A DNA stretch of 24,398 bases from Alistipes sp. UBA928. Lineage in GTDB: Bacteria; Bacteroidota; Bacteroidia; Bacteroidales; Rikenellaceae. A model generated the notes under the pieces. It did not search any database and was not told the DNA's origin. It saw only the letters and a list, made by a program, of their open reading frames with translations. This document shows, piece by piece, positions 21,752 to 24,398 of this stretch. The DNA lies in the NCBI GenBank assembly GCA_002293665.1, contig DBDQ01000128.1, positions 1 through 24,398 on the forward strand. The letters run 5' to 3'. Numbering within the stretch: the stretch's first letter is position 1; each line of letters starts with the position of its first letter. The position numbers and the translations under genes were made by a program.

Positions 21752-22639
21752 TTAAATCAGCGCCATCGCCGACTGCTGCCGCGTGGCCTTCCGCACGGCC
21801 AGCATAGTGAATATCAGCGACAGGACGACTCCGAGAACGATCATGCCGCCCGAGATGGCCCCGAGCAAAACATTGCTTCTGAGCAGATTGATCCCCGGCG
21901 CCCCTTCGTGCAGCCCGACGACCAACAGCGCGAAAACTCCCGTCGCTATGATCCCGGCGAGAAAACCGTGCAGTGCTGCCGACGCCACGAAGGGCCGCAT
22001 GATGAATCCTGCGTTGGCGCCCACCAATTTCATGGTGTTTATTATCCTCCGTTTGGCTATGATCGTCATGCGTATCGTGTTGTTGAGCAATATGAGCGAT
22101 ACCACCATCAGCGCCCCGCCGAAAAGCAGCAGCACGACGGCGAACTTGCTGAGATTGGTGCCGATCTGCTCGACCACTCCGCGTTGGTAGACAACCTCTT
22201 CGACGCCGTCGGTCGCCTCGGTCGCCGCCACGAAAGCCTCGATCACCTCCCTCTCCGATCCGCGCGCCACAAGCCCCACCTCGAAACTGTCGGGCAGGGG
22301 ATTGGCCGCCGGGTCATCGCCCAGGAACGTGGTGAAATCTTCGCCGCTCTCGGCGGCGAACTGCGCGGCCGCCTCGGCCTTCGGAATGTAGGTCACAGAG
22401 CGCACGACATCCCGCGCCTCGAGCTCCGCACGCAGGGCCGAGGTCTGTTCCGCTGGCAATCCATCGCGCAGCATCACGTGGATCACGACGCTCTCGCGCA
22501 GCCGCTCGGTGGCTTTCAGCGCGTTGAGGATCAGATATGTGGTCGACCCCAACAGGAACAGCACCATTGCGATGCTGATCGTCGAGACGAAGTAGGAACT
22601 GCGGACACGCCGTTTTAATCTTTTATCTTCTTGTGCCAT
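21752..22639 (-). CDS. ftsX: Cell division ABC transporter permease FtsX
   Basis: 295 aa with the standard FtsX layout: a cytoplasmic N-terminus, TM1 at about 17-39, an extracytoplasmic domain (about 45-160, with PKAEAAAQF and NPLPDSFEV), then TM2 (165-187), TM3 (217-241) and TM4 (258-282). NNTIRMTIIAKRRIINTMKLVGA (about 186-208) is the conserved coupling region that contacts the ATPase FtsE. FtsEX activates peptidoglycan hydrolases at the division site. The partner ftsE is not next to it in this window, which is usual in Bacteroidota. The gene starts 13 bp after the YfhO stop. Confidence 0.95.
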   Translation of the reverse strand: MAQEDKRLKRRVRSSYFVSTISIAMVLFLLGSTTYLILNALKATERLRESVVIHVMLRDGLPAEQTSALRAELEARDVVRSVTYIPKAEAAAQFAAESGEDFTTFLGDDPAANPLPDSFEVGLVARGSEREVIEAFVAATEATDGVEEVVYQRGVVEQIGTNLSKFAVVLLLFGGALMVVSLILLNNTIRMTIIAKRRIINTMKLVGANAGFIMRPFVASAALHGFLAGIIATGVFALLVVGLHEGAPGINLLRSNVLLGAISGGMIVLGVVLSLIFTMLAVRKATRQQSAMALI

Positions 22640-22652
22640 TTTCAGAGAAGTT

Positions 22653-24398
22653 TCAATCGTTTCGAGTCTTTCGTCTGCCGATTATCACTGCGGCGGCAAA
22701 CCACAGCAGGATCGCGATCGAGCAAGCCAGCGTGACTCCCTCGACGGCGGCGAAGTGCGGTGCGCGGAACCGCCACTCGACGGTGTGCCTGCCTGCCGGA
22801 ATCTTCATCGCGCGCAGTATATAATCGGCCCTGAAATAGTCGGCAGGTTCGCCGTCGATATACGCCGTCCACCCCTTGTCGTAGTAGATTTCCGAGAACA
22901 CGGCCACTCCTTCGGCTGTCGCCCCGGCCTCGTATTTCAGATAGTTGGGGTGGTATTCCACGAGTTCGATGGCGGAGTTTTCCGCGGGTGCGATATTACC
23001 CACCGCATCTCTGAACCGCTCATCGACCACGGCCCGGTGCCGCAAGTCCGTCTTGTCCAAAGCCTCGAGTTCAGCTGCCGCGCCGTCGACCCACATCACG
23101 TCGTCCACGAACCATGCCGCGCCCATCGCCCCGCCGTTGAGCTCCACCGTCCGCGTGCCCGACGCCGGGTCGCTGACAATAAAGTACTTGGTGTTGAGCA
23201 TGCCCAGCACTCCGGGATGGAAACGCGACAGGTAGCGGTCGATCACATCCTGATAGCGACGCAGTTTGGCGGCGTGGTAGCCCCCCACCGAGCGGTGGAA
23301 ATAGGACGTGATCGCCTCGTTGAAAGGGTTATCTGTGTTGAGCACGCGGAATCCCGGCTCGGTGTCGTTCATGATCTCAAGGTCGGCCTCGTCGGGCGTC
23401 ACCTCCACTCGGGAGCGCGCCGCGAAATCGTCGTGCGACAGGAAGCGCAGATCGACCGGCACCATGTCGGCCAGCACCAACACCGCAAGTGCGCCGACAC
23501 ACAGCCACCCGCGTTTCAGCGCCTTGTTCCCGTCGCCTTTGCCTGTTTTCGGCCTCCCGGCCCACAGCCGCACCACTCCCGCGGTGAGCACCACGAAGAC
23601 GAGCGACCGCCAGCAGTCGGCCTTCAGCAGTGACGCCCGCTCTGCGTGAACAGCCTCCACCAAACCCGGTACGCCGTCGTAGTAGCTGTCGGTAGGCGAC
23701 ACGAAGTCGAACACCCCGCCGCCGAAGAGCGCGAAGAGAAGCGTCACACCCCCCGTGAGCCCGAGCGACCACATGAGGCTGCGCGTGAATTTCTTGCGGT
23801 CGGCGACCACCTCGCCGCGCCAAAGTTGCGAGGCGACGATGGCGGCAACGAAAGGCACACTCCACTGCAACACGGCCAGCGCCATAGCCACCGTGCGGAA
23901 TTTATTGTAGCCGGGCAGCACGGCGAAGCTCAGTTCTGTGAACCACATGGCGTTGCGACCCCATGCAAGCAGCAGAGCCAACATGCTCACGCCCAGCACC
24001 CACCACTTTTGCCGCGCAGGCAGAACGAACATGCCGAGCACAAACAGGAACATCACGACCGCTCCGAGATAGGTGGGCCCGCCGGTGCCCGGCTGAGTGC
24101 CCCAGTAGGCGGGCAGGGTGGTGGCCACTCCGGCCGCGTCGTGCCGCGGATAGCCATAGTCGATGAGTGCCCGGGCAACGGGGCCGTCGGGAGCGAATCC
24201 GCCTGCCGACGAGCCGCCGCGAAAGTTGGGGATCAGCATGTTGAGGCTCTCGCCCGTGCCGTAGCTCCATGCCGTGGCGTACTCTATGTCGAGACCGTCG
24301 TTGTTCCCGCCGTCCGCCGCGTCCGCCGCCACTTCGGAGCCGCCGCGTGTCGTTTCGGGCGAGTGTTCCAGCGTGTACCACAGGTGGGTGAAGTTGGC
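22653..24398 (-). CDS. YfhO family membrane protein, 5' end outside window
   Basis: 581 C-terminal residues are visible and the frame is open to the window edge (it begins ANFTHLWYTLEHSPETTRGG), so the start lies beyond 24398. ETTRGGSE and LDIEYATAWSYG match the long periplasmic loop of Bacteroidota YfhO-like proteins, which resemble GT-C glycosyltransferases. Several membrane helices follow (for example AVVMFLFVLGMFVLPA, SMLALLLAWG, FVAAIVASQ, LTGGVTLLFALF, VGALAVLVLADMV), then a soluble beta-rich region and one last helix (VTLACSIAILLWFAAAVIIG) before a basic tail. In Gram-positives YfhO glycosylates lipoteichoic acid; the Bacteroidota substrate is unknown. It stands 13 bp upstream of ftsX. 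Confidence 0.88.
   Translation of the reverse strand, partial: ANFTHLWYTLEHSPETTRGGSEVAADAADGGNNDGLDIEYATAWSYGTGESLNMLIPNFRGGSSAGGFAPDGPVARALIDYGYPRHDAAGVATTLPAYWGTQPGTGGPTYLGAVVMFLFVLGMFVLPARQKWWVLGVSMLALLLAWGRNAMWFTELSFAVLPGYNKFRTVAMALAVLQWSVPFVAAIVASQLWRGEVVADRKKFTRSLMWSLGLTGGVTLLFALFGGGVFDFVSPTDSYYDGVPGLVEAVHAERASLLKADCWRSLVFVVLTAGVVRLWAGRPKTGKGDGNKALKRGWLCVGALAVLVLADMVPVDLRFLSHDDFAARSRVEVTPDEADLEIMNDTEPGFRVLNTDNPFNEAITSYFHRSVGGYHAAKLRRYQDVIDRYLSRFHPGVLGMLNTKYFIVSDPASGTRTVELNGGAMGAAWFVDDVMWVDGAAAELEALDKTDLRHRAVVDERFRDAVGNIAPAENSAIELVEYHPNYLKYEAGATAEGVAVFSEIYYDKGWTAYIDGEPADYFRADYILRAMKIPAGRHTVEWRFRAPHFAAVEGVTLACSIAILLWFAAAVIIGRRKTRND

Noticed and set aside
21053..22618. A 521-codon plus-strand frame opposite ftsX and the GNAT gene
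   Set aside because: It spans several real minus-strand genes and has low-quality composition, so it is a shadow.
1..24398. A defence, phage, CRISPR or integron system
   Set aside because: No repeat-spacer array, integrase, restriction enzyme, abortive-infection gene or capsid-type gene is visible; nearly every frame is a housekeeping or conserved Bacteroidota family.

Overview
The window looks like ordinary chromosome from a GC-rich member of the Bacteroidota, most likely a Bacteroidales lineage such as Rikenellaceae/Alistipes. The support is: promoter elements of the Bacteroidota type (TAnnTTTG) next to start codons; lineage-typical families (DUF4270, DUF3098, YfhO, an ECF-like RpoE, a bacterial GH3 protein); and strong third-position GC, which creates long meaningless antisense reading frames. 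Genes are packed tightly, with many 1-38 bp overlaps. I see no rRNA, tRNA, CRISPR array, phage or insertion sequence. The species call is inference.

Layout, left to right. Bases 3-110 hold the C-terminus of a methylmalonyl-CoA mutase large subunit, closed by a hairpin terminator. A plus-strand unit follows: recQ, a WRN-like DEDDy 3'-5' exonuclease and the fluoride channel gene crcB, each overlapping the next. Convergent to it is a secreted MORN/YwqK-type repeat protein (3095-4192, minus). Then come a small acidic ORF and an ECF sigma factor gene (4384-5302, minus), separated from the repeat gene by a terminator. A minus-strand unit merR - nif3-like - coiled-coil zinc ribbon spans 5399-7486. 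The minus-strand unit trkA - GH3 - deoxynucleoside kinase - rsmF-like methyltransferase spans 7510-12423. A divergent small Cys-rich membrane protein gene lies at 12511-12750 (plus).

The right half is all minus strand. One unit (18238 down to 12850) reads: half-size starch-synthase-like protein, DUF4270 lipoprotein, topA, DUF2461 protein. The second (from beyond the right edge down to 18261) reads: YfhO membrane protein, ftsX, DUF3098 protein, GNAT acetyltransferase, uppP, truB, queA. It combines envelope biogenesis (FtsX, UppP, YfhO) with tRNA modification (TruB, QueA).

The most interesting items are: (1) recQ translationally coupled to a stand-alone exonuclease that closely resembles the WRN exonuclease, effectively a split Werner protein; (2) a starch-synthase-like protein that keeps only the N-terminal half, has lost the donor-binding KxGGL motif and overlaps a DUF4270 lipoprotein gene; (3) promoters placed so close to start codons that leaderless mRNAs are predicted, two of them sharing the same 13-mer and spacing; (4) a small acidic ORF in the usual anti-sigma position behind the ECF sigma gene. 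I did not find an obvious new defence or mobile system.
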